DNA from: Caldilineaceae bacterium bin34
GTDB taxonomy: Bacteria; Chloroflexota; Anaerolineae; Caldilineales; Caldilineaceae
DNA length: 64,000 nucleotides
Reading direction: 5' to 3'
Assembly (NCBI GenBank): GCA_002238555.1
Contig: MPMO01000005.1
Coordinates: 1-64,000, forward strand
Part shown: piece after piece, positions 27,844 to 36,396 of the stretch
Numbering within the stretch: position 1 is the first letter of the stretch
Layout: the number at the start of each line of letters is the position of its first letter
Position numbers and translations under genes: made by a program
Notes under the pieces: generated by a model
Database searches by the model: none
What the model saw: the letters and a program-made list of their open reading frames with translations, nothing else
Told to the model about the DNA's origin: nothing

Positions 27844-27921
27844 ATTGCGGGCCGGTACACCTTGCCCCAACTGCAGCCCGGTGGAACCACGGACCGGTTT
27901 CGATATGGTCTTCTCCGGTTT

Positions 27922-29481
27922 TCAGTCCGTCTGCTGAATCCTTGCTTCCACCTCGCCGGTTGTTGAGTCGAATTCCAGCAATACACGATCGCCCAGAGAC
28001 GCGCCAAGGTAGCGAATCAATTTCCGGACCGATCCCAGGTTCGGATGCGGAGATGTCGCGGGCCATCCAACGTGGACGCTCCCTTCCACAAAGCTGAACT
28101 GACGATGATGTCCGGGCTCAATCCCCAACAGGCGGCATAGTTCAACACTGCAAGGACGGCCACTGCCGCGGAGGACTTCGGCATCGACAACCAAATGGAC
28201 TTGGCCACGGCGCGATTCGAGCAACCAAGGCAGGGGTACTTCTCTCCCCAACGGGTGCGGTCCCTCAGCGACTGGTCCGCCCCGGATACGCACGCGGCCG
28301 CCTTGGCACTCGAACATCGGCGCGTGCACATACAGTTCCACCGAAGTTCGCTTGACCCCGAACCTATTCACTATCGAGGTCACGATGTCGTTAACGGCTG
28401 CCTCGCCGCCTGCCGCAAGGATGTATTTCCTTATTTCCTCGGTGATGCCCGAGTACTCGTCCACACCCCAGGAGGAAAGTGCCAATTCGGTCTTGTTGAC
28501 CCTGATGAACCTCGGATCCTCGACCATTCGGTTCCGGACCCCCTTGGTGTTGTGGCCCTCGCCAACCAACTCCACCAACTCTTCCACGGTGGCGGGCCGT
28601 TGCAACAACGACAACATGGCTGCGCATTTGTCGACTACGTTGCCCGACCAATCCGCCAGATGAGTCCCGAAAAGGCGCATGCGGCCATGCACAAACAGCC
28701 AGTCGTTATGGAATTCAGGTCTCAATCCTCGCTGTATAAGCGTCTGCCGGGCGGCTTGCGCAGGTACCAGACCATATGCATCCGCACAGCGGAGCAGGGC
28801 GGTCCGGTCAACCAACCCGGACCAGTCCAAGGTCAGCCAACCCTTCTGGCTCAGGTATGGCCCGGCACACTCGAGCAACAGTATCCTCGCCAACCAGCGA
28901 ATATCGCTGCGAACACCGGTCAAAGCCGTCTCCACTGCGTCGAACGTCGCCGCGTGTCCCTCCGGGGCGCCGAAGCCCAGCTTGGACCGTAGGTCATGGG
29001 CACGAATTCGGAGCCACCGAAACTCGTCGCGCTGCATTGCTCGGAATAGCAGCGGCTTGATCTTCTTTTGCAGTTGCCGCACCCGCTCACGGGTCAAACC
29101 AAGGCTTCGCCCGACTTGCGCCAGTGTCCGCCCCTCAAGTACACGCTGCCTGAATATCTCGATTTGACGGGACCCAACGACAGTTTGCAAATCATCGACA
29201 CTGCGGTTCAGATCCGCAACATCTTCGGCGAGATCCACCAGACTCCGCAGTTCGAACCTGCGTATGATTTGCCACAAGTGATCTATCTCGGCAGGCCGGC
29301 TGCCAGAAGTCTTCATACTGTCCAGGAGGTCGCCTACGTGGACAGCTCCCCGTTCCCGAATCGCCCACGCGCCCAAGAGGCGCAAACCGGAGTGGAAACT
29401 ATCCACGTCGCCGCCAAGGAAGGAGTTCCCACTGTTGGCTGCCCGGCCGGGATTTGAGGGGCTGTCAGGTTGTTCATCCAT
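27922..29481 (-). CDS. Sigma-70 region-4-like HTH protein with extra winged-helix domains
   Basis: A 519-residue protein. A central segment LAQVGRSLGLTRERVRQL is a clear sigma region 4-type helix-turn-helix, followed by basic residues. Further on, a VEELVELVGEGHN segment and a later EIRKYILAAGGEA... segment look like HARE-type or RNA-polymerase-delta-like winged helices. There is no sigma region 2, so it is probably not a complete sigma factor but a DNA- or polymerase-binding regulator. The start (MDEQP, 29481) is chosen because the upstream frame is low quality; no strong ribosome site is seen. Confidence 0.7.
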   Translation of the reverse strand: MDEQPDSPSNPGRAANSGNSFLGGDVDSFHSGLRLLGAWAIRERGAVHVGDLLDSMKTSGSRPAEIDHLWQIIRRFELRSLVDLAEDVADLNRSVDDLQTVVGSRQIEIFRQRVLEGRTLAQVGRSLGLTRERVRQLQKKIKPLLFRAMQRDEFRWLRIRAHDLRSKLGFGAPEGHAATFDAVETALTGVRSDIRWLARILLLECAGPYLSQKGWLTLDWSGLVDRTALLRCADAYGLVPAQAARQTLIQRGLRPEFHNDWLFVHGRMRLFGTHLADWSGNVVDKCAAMLSLLQRPATVEELVELVGEGHNTKGVRNRMVEDPRFIRVNKTELALSSWGVDEYSGITEEIRKYILAAGGEAAVNDIVTSIVNRFGVKRTSVELYVHAPMFECQGGRVRIRGGPVAEGPHPLGREVPLPWLLESRRGQVHLVVDAEVLRGSGRPCSVELCRLLGIEPGHHRQFSFVEGSVHVGWPATSPHPNLGSVRKLIRYLGASLGDRVLLEFDSTTGEVEARIQQTD

Positions 29482-29711
29482 GCGTACACCGTATGTGGGA
29501 TATTGCCTGTCTGCCGAAACGCGCCGAGCAACCGACGGTTTCCCTGCCTGTTGTGGTTCGAATCGGAACCGCCGATTTTCCTTATGATCATGCACCGATG
29601 GATTTGCGTCCCGGAACATTCCGGACAAGGCAGGCGCCCCCAGCCCGCAAGACATGCCGCGATGACTGCATGGCGAGGGATTGCGTCTCTGGTACCAAAC
29701 ACTCTCCAAGT

Positions 29712-29830
29712 CATGGGGCTTGGCCAACACTCCGCCTCCGCTGGACCGATGCCAAAGGCAGGGCCACACTCTCCAACTGATTCCATAGTGGTAGTTCACA
29801 GCGTAGTGGCAGCACTGGGCCACACAGTTG
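29712..29830 (-). pseudogene. Decayed fragment of metH 3' end (copy A)
   Basis: On the minus strand this stretch matches the last codons of the intact metH at 36397-40074. The segment CCACACTCTCCAACTG (29763-29778) is identical to 36461-36476, and adjoining bases match at most positions (for example CCAACxCTCCGCxTCCGCxGGA). Translation gives QLESV in one frame and PAEAE in another, both present in the MetH tail. Frameshifts exclude function. A second such fragment lies at 31775-31905. Confidence 0.65.
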
Positions 29831-30257
29831 CCGGCGCCCCGGAACAACCTCACCCGTCTGTGGGCTGCCACCAAGGAGACACCCCCGCTGATGTGCCACG
29901 GAACCTGACGACAGTCCCACACCACGCCGCGGCACTGTGCGCGGCCCACACCCGGCGGGAGGCGGCCGCCTGCATCGCAGAACCGCTTTACACCTGCACA
30001 CGCAGCCTGTCGCCGACCGGACCATCCCATGGTCCCCGGTTACCCTTGCCAGGCTTCCCAATGTCCCCTTTCCGATTGGACTTCCAGTGCCGCCCTGTTA
30101 TCCCCAAGGGGTCCCAGCCCCCCGTCCACCTGCACATATGACGTTGTGCAATGCATCTTTTTCAGAGGATGTTAATCGTTTAGCTTGTTTCGTTATCGGA
30201 TAGCATGCTGCGAAGCCGCGGCTATCCGAGCCCTGTCCTGCAACAGTTCAAAGCCAT
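29831..30257. other. Leader region of the SH3/LysM lipoprotein
   Basis: An AT-rich patch at about 30130-30200 probably contains the promoter of the rightward lipoprotein gene. A 9-bp inverted repeat TCGGATAGC / GCTATCCGA (30196-30204 and 30221-30229) lies 28 bases before its ATG and could form a 5' leader hairpin. Nothing else is supported. Confidence 0.45.
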
Positions 30258-31622
30258 ATGTCCCGTCTGGTCGTGATTCGCAACCTGCTGTCAATCCTGG
30301 TTCTGGTGTTGTTGCTCGGCGGCTGCGTCGTGCCGGATGCCGAAGAAGAAACGCCTGCGCCCGTTGAGCCGGCGGTGGCGGAACCCGCACCGCAGACTTC
30401 AACTTCCCTCAGCGTGACCGTAACCGGGACAACAGTCAACCTGCGCCGAGGACCGGGCACCGACTACCCGGCGGACGGGCTGGTGTATGAAGGCGACCAG
30501 GTGAGCGTGACCGGCCGCAACACCGCCGGCGATTGGCTGCAGATCACGCACCCCGCGGTCACCGGCGAACTCGTCTGGATCTACGGACCGTTGACCGACG
30601 TCGATGCCGCCGCCCTGCAGGGGTTGGCCGAGGTCGGCACCGTTGAAGTTGCGGTATCAACACCGGTCGACCTGAGCCACTGCGCCCAGTGGCACGCCGT
30701 CAATCCCAACGAGACGCGCCTGCAGCAGATAACCGATTGGTTCGGCCTGGACCTGCCAGCCGTCGCAGCGCTGAACGGAATGGATCCCGAAGCCCCCCTG
30801 ACGACCGGTGGGCAGATCTGCCTGTCCATCACCGAACCGGTGCAGCCGGTGGCGGAATCCCCGGCCCCACAGCCTCAACCCGCACCGGCCGCCAGTGGCC
30901 AACCTTGTATTACGCCATGGGGCAATCCACATCCCTGCCCCAACATCCCCAACCATCCGGAGCAGGCCACCCAATCTGTCGCCGGCGTGCCGATCCTCTA
31001 TCACGCGCCAGGCAGCTACGAACGGGACCTGCCGGGCCTCGATTACGACTTTGAACTGGTGTTGGGCGACGACTCCACGATGTGGAACTGGCGCATGCGC
31101 GAGCCTGCAGCCTGCTACGACGCGCTGCGCGCCCACATGGCCGAAATCCCCCAGGAGATCGGCCTCAAACGGCTCGAAGTGCGTCTCTCAGACCCGGTTG
31201 AAGAGGATGGCGAAGGTCTTGTGGACATGGAATTCTCGGTGACGTACTCCTATCCGGATGTCGACTGGAGTCCCATTTTCGATGGCACGTTGGCCTACGA
31301 AGATCGAGGGAAGCTGCACCCGGACCTTGGGGTTGCCCGGATGCACTGCTACGACACCCCGCGGGGTCGACCCGACGATGACGTGTTCTGCCGCATCTAC
31401 CCGAATTGGGGCAACTCGGGCAGCATCCACCTGGATGCGGCCGTGAACATTTTGCTGGCCGATACGGCGGGTCAGATGTCGCGTCGGGCCAAGGCAAACC
31501 AATACCACCGGCAGAACTACCACAAGCTGCAGGCCAACGCCCATGTAGTTCCACTCATTGACGATGGCAGTGGCGATCCCGCCGGCTTCGGTCCCTGCAT
31601 GGCAGTGACGCGCGCTCGGTGA
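30258..31622 (+). CDS. Lipoprotein with SH3b and LysM-like domains
   Basis: A 454-residue predicted lipoprotein with lipobox Cys23 (LGGC). Residues ~45-110 form an SH3b domain (NLRRGPGTDY signature); ~135-190 resemble LysM (repeated search for ITDWFGLDLPAVAALNG and ICLSI). The C-terminal 240 residues include an acidic region with several Cys and Trp and are unrecognised. Both domains bind peptidoglycan-type glycans, so a wall-associated role is likely. The domain order and SH3 signature recall the lipoprotein at 750-1916, but base composition here matches the rest of the window. Confidence 0.83.
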   Translation: MSRLVVIRNLLSILVLVLLLGGCVVPDAEEETPAPVEPAVAEPAPQTSTSLSVTVTGTTVNLRRGPGTDYPADGLVYEGDQVSVTGRNTAGDWLQITHPAVTGELVWIYGPLTDVDAAALQGLAEVGTVEVAVSTPVDLSHCAQWHAVNPNETRLQQITDWFGLDLPAVAALNGMDPEAPLTTGGQICLSITEPVQPVAESPAPQPQPAPAASGQPCITPWGNPHPCPNIPNHPEQATQSVAGVPILYHAPGSYERDLPGLDYDFELVLGDDSTMWNWRMREPAACYDALRAHMAEIPQEIGLKRLEVRLSDPVEEDGEGLVDMEFSVTYSYPDVDWSPIFDGTLAYEDRGKLHPDLGVARMHCYDTPRGRPDDDVFCRIYPNWGNSGSIHLDAAVNILLADTAGQMSRRAKANQYHRQNYHKLQANAHVVPLIDDGSGDPAGFGPCMAVTRAR

Positions 31623-31774
31623 CAGGGAGGAATTGAACCTGCAACCGCGCAGGGGTCGAGGACTTGCCTGTCGTGTGGGGCGAGCACGACTGCGAACCAA
31701 CAGAGGGCGGCGGAGCTGCGCAGGACCGCCCGCCCGTGCGGCCCGTCTGCCTGCACGGGACCGCATCCCGGAGG

Positions 31775-31905
31775 TTGAAGCACCGAGCCTGAGGATGGGC
31801 AAGCCGGAAGCCGCAGAGGGAAGGCGGTGCGCCACACACTGCACACTCTCCGGCCTCCAACATGGCAATGAGCGTCCGCGTGGCCGGAAACCAGTCGCAT
31901 TCCGC
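31775..31905 (-). pseudogene. Decayed fragment of metH 3' end (copy B)
   Basis: Minus-strand translation reads LIAMLEAGE ... FRLAHPQARCF, matching the MetH activation-domain segment IFALLEAGE ... [11 protein letters not shown] of the intact gene. The DNA matches too (GAGCCTGAGGATGGGCAA versus GGGCCTGGGGATGGGCAA), with an internal deletion of about 24 bases. No open gene remains around it. It covers a slightly earlier part of metH than copy A, and the two overlap in coverage, so they are separate remnants. Confidence 0.75.
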
Positions 31906-32028
31906 GATGCGTGCCTGCTGGCAACGAGCAAATTTCCACCCCATCACCACCTTGGGGAGGGTGAGGCAGTCAAGGTTCCCCGAAACTTGCGCCTTCCCAG
32001 GCAGGATCCCGGACGGATGGAGGGAATG

Positions 32029-32889
32029 TCAGCCTTTGACGGCTCCGGCCGTCAGACCCTGTATGAACTGGCGCTGGAAAATGATGTAGACCACGATGAC
32101 CGGCACGCTGATGATGGTGGCGCCGGCCATGATCAGGGCAAAGTCGCGCGTATACCTTGACTGGAAAAACATCAGCCCCACGACCAGGGGACGCAGGCTC
32201 TCCCGCTGCATGAAGATCAGGGGCAGCAGAAACGAATTCCATGCCCCAAGGAAACTGAAGATGCCGAGTGTGACCATCCCCGGAGCGGTCAGGGGCAGCA
32301 TGACCCGCCAGAAGACCCCGAACTCGTTGCAGCCATCCACCCGGCCCGAATCCTCCAGTTCGCGCGGCAGGCTTTGGAAGAAGGCCCGCATGATGAAGAT
32401 GCCGAAGGGCAGGCCAATGGCGGTCTGGGGAATGATCATGGCCCAGTACGTGCCCAGAAGCCCCGTATCCCGCAAGGTGTAGTACAGGGGGATCATGATG
32501 GACGTAAAGGGTAGGGTCAGACCCACAAGAAACGCGTAGAAAAGGGTCAGCCGTCCCCGGAAATAGTGCCGGGCGAACGCATAGCCCGCCAGCGAGGACA
32601 ACAGCAGCGTGAAACCGACGATGGGCACCGTGACAATCACGCTGTTCATGAAGTACTTCGCGAAACGTCCCTGGACCCAGGCATTGGCAAAGTTCTGGAG
32701 CGTGGGTTCCCGGGGCAGGGAGAGGGGGGTGTCCGCGATTTCCAGCGACGGCTTGAAGGCGGAGGCCCACACCCAGACAAAAGGCATCAGGCACAGGACG
32801 GCCACCATCACGAGAATGGCGTACTTGATCAGCGTCGGCAGGAAGGCTCCGCGGCGTCCGGAAGCGCGGGGGAGGGTGGCACTGCGCAT
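32029..32889 (-). CDS. Sugar ABC transporter permease (MalG/UgpE-like)
   Basis: A 286-residue permease with about six membrane segments and an EAA-type loop (ELEDSGRVDGC ... PLTAP), slightly divergent because the usual alanines are Ser/Gly. It starts 5 bases after the MalF-like stop. Third and last gene of ABC system 2. No ATPase gene follows. Confidence 0.93.
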   Translation of the reverse strand: MRSATLPRASGRRGAFLPTLIKYAILVMVAVLCLMPFVWVWASAFKPSLEIADTPLSLPREPTLQNFANAWVQGRFAKYFMNSVIVTVPIVGFTLLLSSLAGYAFARHYFRGRLTLFYAFLVGLTLPFTSIMIPLYYTLRDTGLLGTYWAMIIPQTAIGLPFGIFIMRAFFQSLPRELEDSGRVDGCNEFGVFWRVMLPLTAPGMVTLGIFSFLGAWNSFLLPLIFMQRESLRPLVVGLMFFQSRYTRDFALIMAGATIISVPVIVVYIIFQRQFIQGLTAGAVKG

Positions 32890-32894
32890 GGCCG

Positions 32895-33791
32895 CTATTG
32901 CCCCCGTTCGCGCAATGTGATGAAGGTGTAGGACGCGACGAGCGAGAGCACCGTGATCATCATGGTCAGAGTGGCCCCGTAACCCGCCTCATTGAGTGTG
33001 AAGGCCTGGCGGTAGGTGTACGTCGCCAGCACGTCGGTGGCGTTCGCGGGTCCTCCCCTGGTCGTGACGAAAATGATGTCGAAGACGTTGAAGCCGCCAA
33101 TCAGGGTGAACGCGGTAAGCATGGTCAGGACCGGAGCCAGCTGGGGCACGGTTACATGCCAGAAACGCTTGAACGACCCGGCTCCGTCGATCATGGCAGC
33201 ATCGTGGAGTTCCATGTCAATGCCTTGGAGGGCAGCGAGCAGGATGACGAAACAGAAACCGAAATAGGCCCAGAGGCCCGCCAACAGAAGAGCGTACAGA
33301 GCCCAGTCGTAATCGCCCAGCCAGCCACGGGCCACCTCCTCCAATCCCACGGCACGCAACACCTCGTTGATCGGCCCGAACAACGGGTGATAAATCCAGT
33401 GCCAGATGATGCCAACCACGACGGAAGCCATTACGACCGGCATGAAGTAGATCGTGCGGAACAGGATGCGTCCCTTCACCCCACTCCAGACTAGATTGGC
33501 CAGCACCAGGCCAATCACCACCGGTGTCAGCGTCCCCAGGGCAATCCATATCAGGTTGTGCCGCAGGGACAGCCACATCAAGGGATCCGCGAACATCTCA
33601 CGGTAATTCGCCAACCCAATGAAATTCTTAACAGGCTGAGCCCCGTCCCAGTCTGTAAGGCTGAAGTAGATAGTGTTAACAAACGGCCATAGGATAAACA
33701 ACGCGTACACCAGCAAGGCGGGGAGGACGAACAGCAGGGGCAAAGCCTGGCGTCGCCAACTGCGCCGCAGGCTGCGAGGTCGAACGGTCAC
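32895..33791 (-). CDS. Sugar ABC transporter permease (MalF/UgpA-like)
   Basis: A 298-residue permease with about six membrane segments and the EAA loop ELHDAAMIDGA. The open frame extends further upstream through the hairpin at 33838-33870; I choose the GTG at 33791 because the family starts with a short basic tail and the upstream part is low complexity. The ribosome site is weak, so the start is uncertain. Partner of the next permease. Confidence 0.9.
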   Translation of the reverse strand: MTVRPRSLRRSWRRQALPLLFVLPALLVYALFILWPFVNTIYFSLTDWDGAQPVKNFIGLANYREMFADPLMWLSLRHNLIWIALGTLTPVVIGLVLANLVWSGVKGRILFRTIYFMPVVMASVVVGIIWHWIYHPLFGPINEVLRAVGLEEVARGWLGDYDWALYALLLAGLWAYFGFCFVILLAALQGIDMELHDAAMIDGAGSFKRFWHVTVPQLAPVLTMLTAFTLIGGFNVFDIIFVTTRGGPANATDVLATYTYRQAFTLNEAGYGATLTMMITVLSLVASYTFITLRERGQ

Positions 33792-33837
33792 AATCCACTC
33801 AGGCCCATCGGGGATGAACCCCCCGGGGGAAGGCCGA

Positions 33838-33870
33838 CACATCCGGGGAATGGGCCATTCCCCGGATGTG
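33838..33870 (-). terminator. Perfect 15-bp hairpin after the second ABC binding-protein gene
   Basis: CACATCCGGGGAATG (33838-33852) is inverted exactly at 33856-33870 around a 3-base loop. It lies 29 bases after the binding-protein stop and before the permease start, the same place as the hairpin in ABC system 1. No T-run follows on the minus strand, so it is more likely an RNA stabiliser or partial attenuator than a full terminator. Confidence 0.65.
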
Positions 33871-33899
33871 CGTGTCAGGTTCGGAGGCAAAGGATTTGT

Positions 33900-35201
33900 C
33901 TACTCGGTGAGATTGACAACCTCACCGGCCGCGATGGCCTCGTCCATGGCGGCCTGGAGTTCAGCCGCCACTTCTTCAGGGGTCTTGATGCCCTGGAAGA
34001 TGGCCGCAAAGCTGTCCCACTGCACCTGGTTGAAACCGGCAGGCACGACCACATCAATGTTGTAGCCCATGCTTTCGGCCTGTGATCCGATAATGTCCAG
34101 GGCCAGCACCAGCAGGGCCGGCAGGTCCAGGTCCGCCGTATCGACGGGATAGGCGGGCACCGCGTTGATCTCGGTGACCCAGGATGTGCCCATTTCGTCA
34201 CTGATCAGGTAATCCAGGAATTCCAACACTGCGTCCGGGTGTTCGGACGCGGAACTCACGACCCAGCCGGAGCCTATGCCGCCGGGGACCACGACGGGAT
34301 TGCCGTCGATGGAGGGCAGGAAGAAGAAGCCGATGGGTTCCGTGGTGTAGTCCGGATTGGACAGGGCCTCCACCAGCCAGGTGCCGCTCGGCAGCATGGC
34401 CGCGCTGCCGGTCTGGAACAGGGCCAGACCGTCATCGTAGCTGACGGCGTCGAAGTCGTCCATGAAGCAGCCGGCGGCCGGCAGGTCCACAAAGAATTTC
34501 TGGATGGCATCCACCGTGTCCGGGTGATCCCAGGAATCAATCCCTGAAATCATGCGCGTCAGCCGGTCGCGGCCCACCTTGTTGTTCATCACGATGCTGA
34601 ACATGTGGTAGCTGGGCCAGCTGGACCCGTTGGTGAAGGCCAGGGGGATCAGGCCGGCTTCCTGGATCGGGCCACACATGGCGACCAGTTCCTCCCAGGT
34701 GTTGGGGATGCTCCAGCCATGCTCCTCAAACAGGCGCATGTTGTAGAAGACGCCAATGAACTCCAGTTCGTTGGCGACACCGTAGACGTGGCCGTCAAAG
34801 GTGCTGCGGGCCAGGGTCCAGGGATAGATGCGTTGGTCCCAGCCCTGTTCGGTGTAGGCTTCGTCCAGGGGCAGGAGCAGGCCGGCCTGGGCCAAAACGC
34901 CGGCGAAGCCCGGCCCCAGATCGTAGTAGAAGAGGTCAGGGCCGGTTCCGGAACTGAGCGCGGTGCGGATCACGTCCCGCATGGCCTCCGTGGTGTAGCT
35001 TTCCCGCACCACTTCAATACCGTCCTGGCTGTCGTTGAAGCGGGCCACCAGGGCATCCATCTGGTCCGATACGTCGGGGAACTGGTCCCAGAACAGAATC
35101 TCGACCTTCTCGGGTCCTTCCTCCGCTACCGGGACGCAGGCTGCCAGCAGCAACGCGGCCGTCATGCCCAGTACCGTTAGCAACCAAAGATATCTTTTCA
35201 T
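33900..35201 (-). CDS. Sugar ABC transporter substrate-binding protein
   Basis: A 433-residue family 1 extracellular solute-binding lipoprotein. The signal peptide ends in LLLAAC. The mature part has the expected features, such as ILFWDQF near the start and GIGSGWVVSS in the second half. AAGGAG lies 8 bases before the ATG. First gene of a binding protein-MalF-MalG operon. It is not closely similar to the binding protein of ABC system 1, so a different sugar is likely. Confidence 0.92.
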   Translation of the reverse strand: MKRYLWLLTVLGMTAALLLAACVPVAEEGPEKVEILFWDQFPDVSDQMDALVARFNDSQDGIEVVRESYTTEAMRDVIRTALSSGTGPDLFYYDLGPGFAGVLAQAGLLLPLDEAYTEQGWDQRIYPWTLARSTFDGHVYGVANELEFIGVFYNMRLFEEHGWSIPNTWEELVAMCGPIQEAGLIPLAFTNGSSWPSYHMFSIVMNNKVGRDRLTRMISGIDSWDHPDTVDAIQKFFVDLPAAGCFMDDFDAVSYDDGLALFQTGSAAMLPSGTWLVEALSNPDYTTEPIGFFFLPSIDGNPVVVPGGIGSGWVVSSASEHPDAVLEFLDYLISDEMGTSWVTEINAVPAYPVDTADLDLPALLVLALDIIGSQAESMGYNIDVVVPAGFNQVQWDSFAAIFQGIKTPEEVAAELQAAMDEAIAAGEVVNLTE

Positions 35202-35857
35202 GTCGCAACTCCTTCAATATGCACGGTTGACCAAGGAACTAATGAGTGATCCGGCACGGTTAAGCGTGGGCCGGGGCCACGCAACGGCTTGTGGCGGCAA
35301 TGCTACGGCTTGGGATTGGCCCCGTCGCAGCCATGCCACCGCCCTGGCCATTGCCGATACAGAGCAGCCTGCTTGATCTTCCGTGCGACCGGTATCGGAT
35401 CATTCCATCCGGCAGGTGCCGCACAGGCTCGATGCGCATGGCGGTTGGCATGGAGTGCACTGTACGCAGGCGCGTGAGTCCTGTCAAGTCGGTTTAAAGC
35501 GAGGCACCGTGTCAGCTTCATCGACATGGGCCCGAGCAGGACCTGGTCCGCGGCACGCGGGATCCGGACAGCCCCGTCGGAACCGGCCAGCCCTCGGCCG
35601 GGTGGGGCGGCTGCAGGCGCGGGTACACTTGGCCCGGGGACCGAAGACGGAGGCCGGCTCCCCCAACTACCTGTCCTTGGCGGCAGTCACCATGGCCTGA
35701 CGCAGGCGGACAGGGATTTGGGCACGAGGGAGGTCCGATGACAAGCCCGGACCAAGATCAACGAAATAACAATATCCCGAGCATCCATACCCATAAATTG
35801 TCCGACAACCCATATCTCCGTCCTTGCTTCGCACCAAGTCGAGCCAAGGAGATTTCC
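35202..35857. other. Divergent intergenic region
   Basis: About 650 bases between the leftward ABC operon and the rightward HIT gene. Short open frames are present but none is convincing. Promoters for both directions are expected; an AAGGAG (35846-35851) belongs to the HIT gene. No RNA structure or repeat noted. Confidence 0.45.
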
Positions 35858-36277
35858 ATGAATGGCAATTGCACATTCTGCGACATTGCCAATGAGACGC
35901 GGCCCGCGAGCGTTGTGTACGCGGACGAATTGACCATGGCATTCATCGACATTCGACAATTCCACGCCGGGCATACACTGGTCATCCCGCGCCGGCACGT
36001 CGGCGACATCCGTCAGCTGGACGAGACAACGGGTGCCGCGGTCATGGCCACCCTCATACGTGTTACCCGCGCCGTCGACGCTGCTTTTTCCAACGACGGG
36101 ATGAGCCTCTGGCATTCAATCGGCCCCGCCGCCTTCCAGGAGGTGCCCCATGTTCATTTCCACATCCATCCGCGCAAGACCGCGGACGGTTTCCTCCGCG
36201 TCTATCCGGGTACACCTCCCACCGCTGATGAATCAACAAGAGAAGAATACGCGGCAAGAATTCGTCTTTTCCTGTGA
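35858..36277 (+). CDS. HIT-family nucleotide hydrolase/transferase
   Basis: A 139-residue HIT protein with a zinc-binding CxxC at residues 5-8 (CTFC) and the active-site triad HVHFHIHPR. HIT enzymes hydrolyse AMP-linked dinucleotides or aminoacyl-adenylates. The ATG at 35858 follows AAGGAG; an upstream longer frame lacks a ribosome site. It converges with metH; no operon partner is visible. Confidence 0.93.
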   Translation: MNGNCTFCDIANETRPASVVYADELTMAFIDIRQFHAGHTLVIPRRHVGDIRQLDETTGAAVMATLIRVTRAVDAAFSNDGMSLWHSIGPAAFQEVPHVHFHIHPRKTADGFLRVYPGTPPTADESTREEYAARIRLFL

Positions 36278-36396
36278 TCGACTGCGGCCGCCTCCCTCCC
36301 CGCCTGCCGGCAACCCCGCTGTCCCGTGTGAGTAGCCGACAGGTTCACCCGGTTGGAACCGAAGACCGCTTGGCCCCAACTCCGCCCGATAAACCG

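Noticed and set aside
31615..31700. tRNA-like pattern on the minus strand (GGTTCAATTCC-type arm)
   Set aside because: A T-arm-like run is visible, but the stem has a mismatch and no acceptor, D-arm or anticodon loop can be folded with it.
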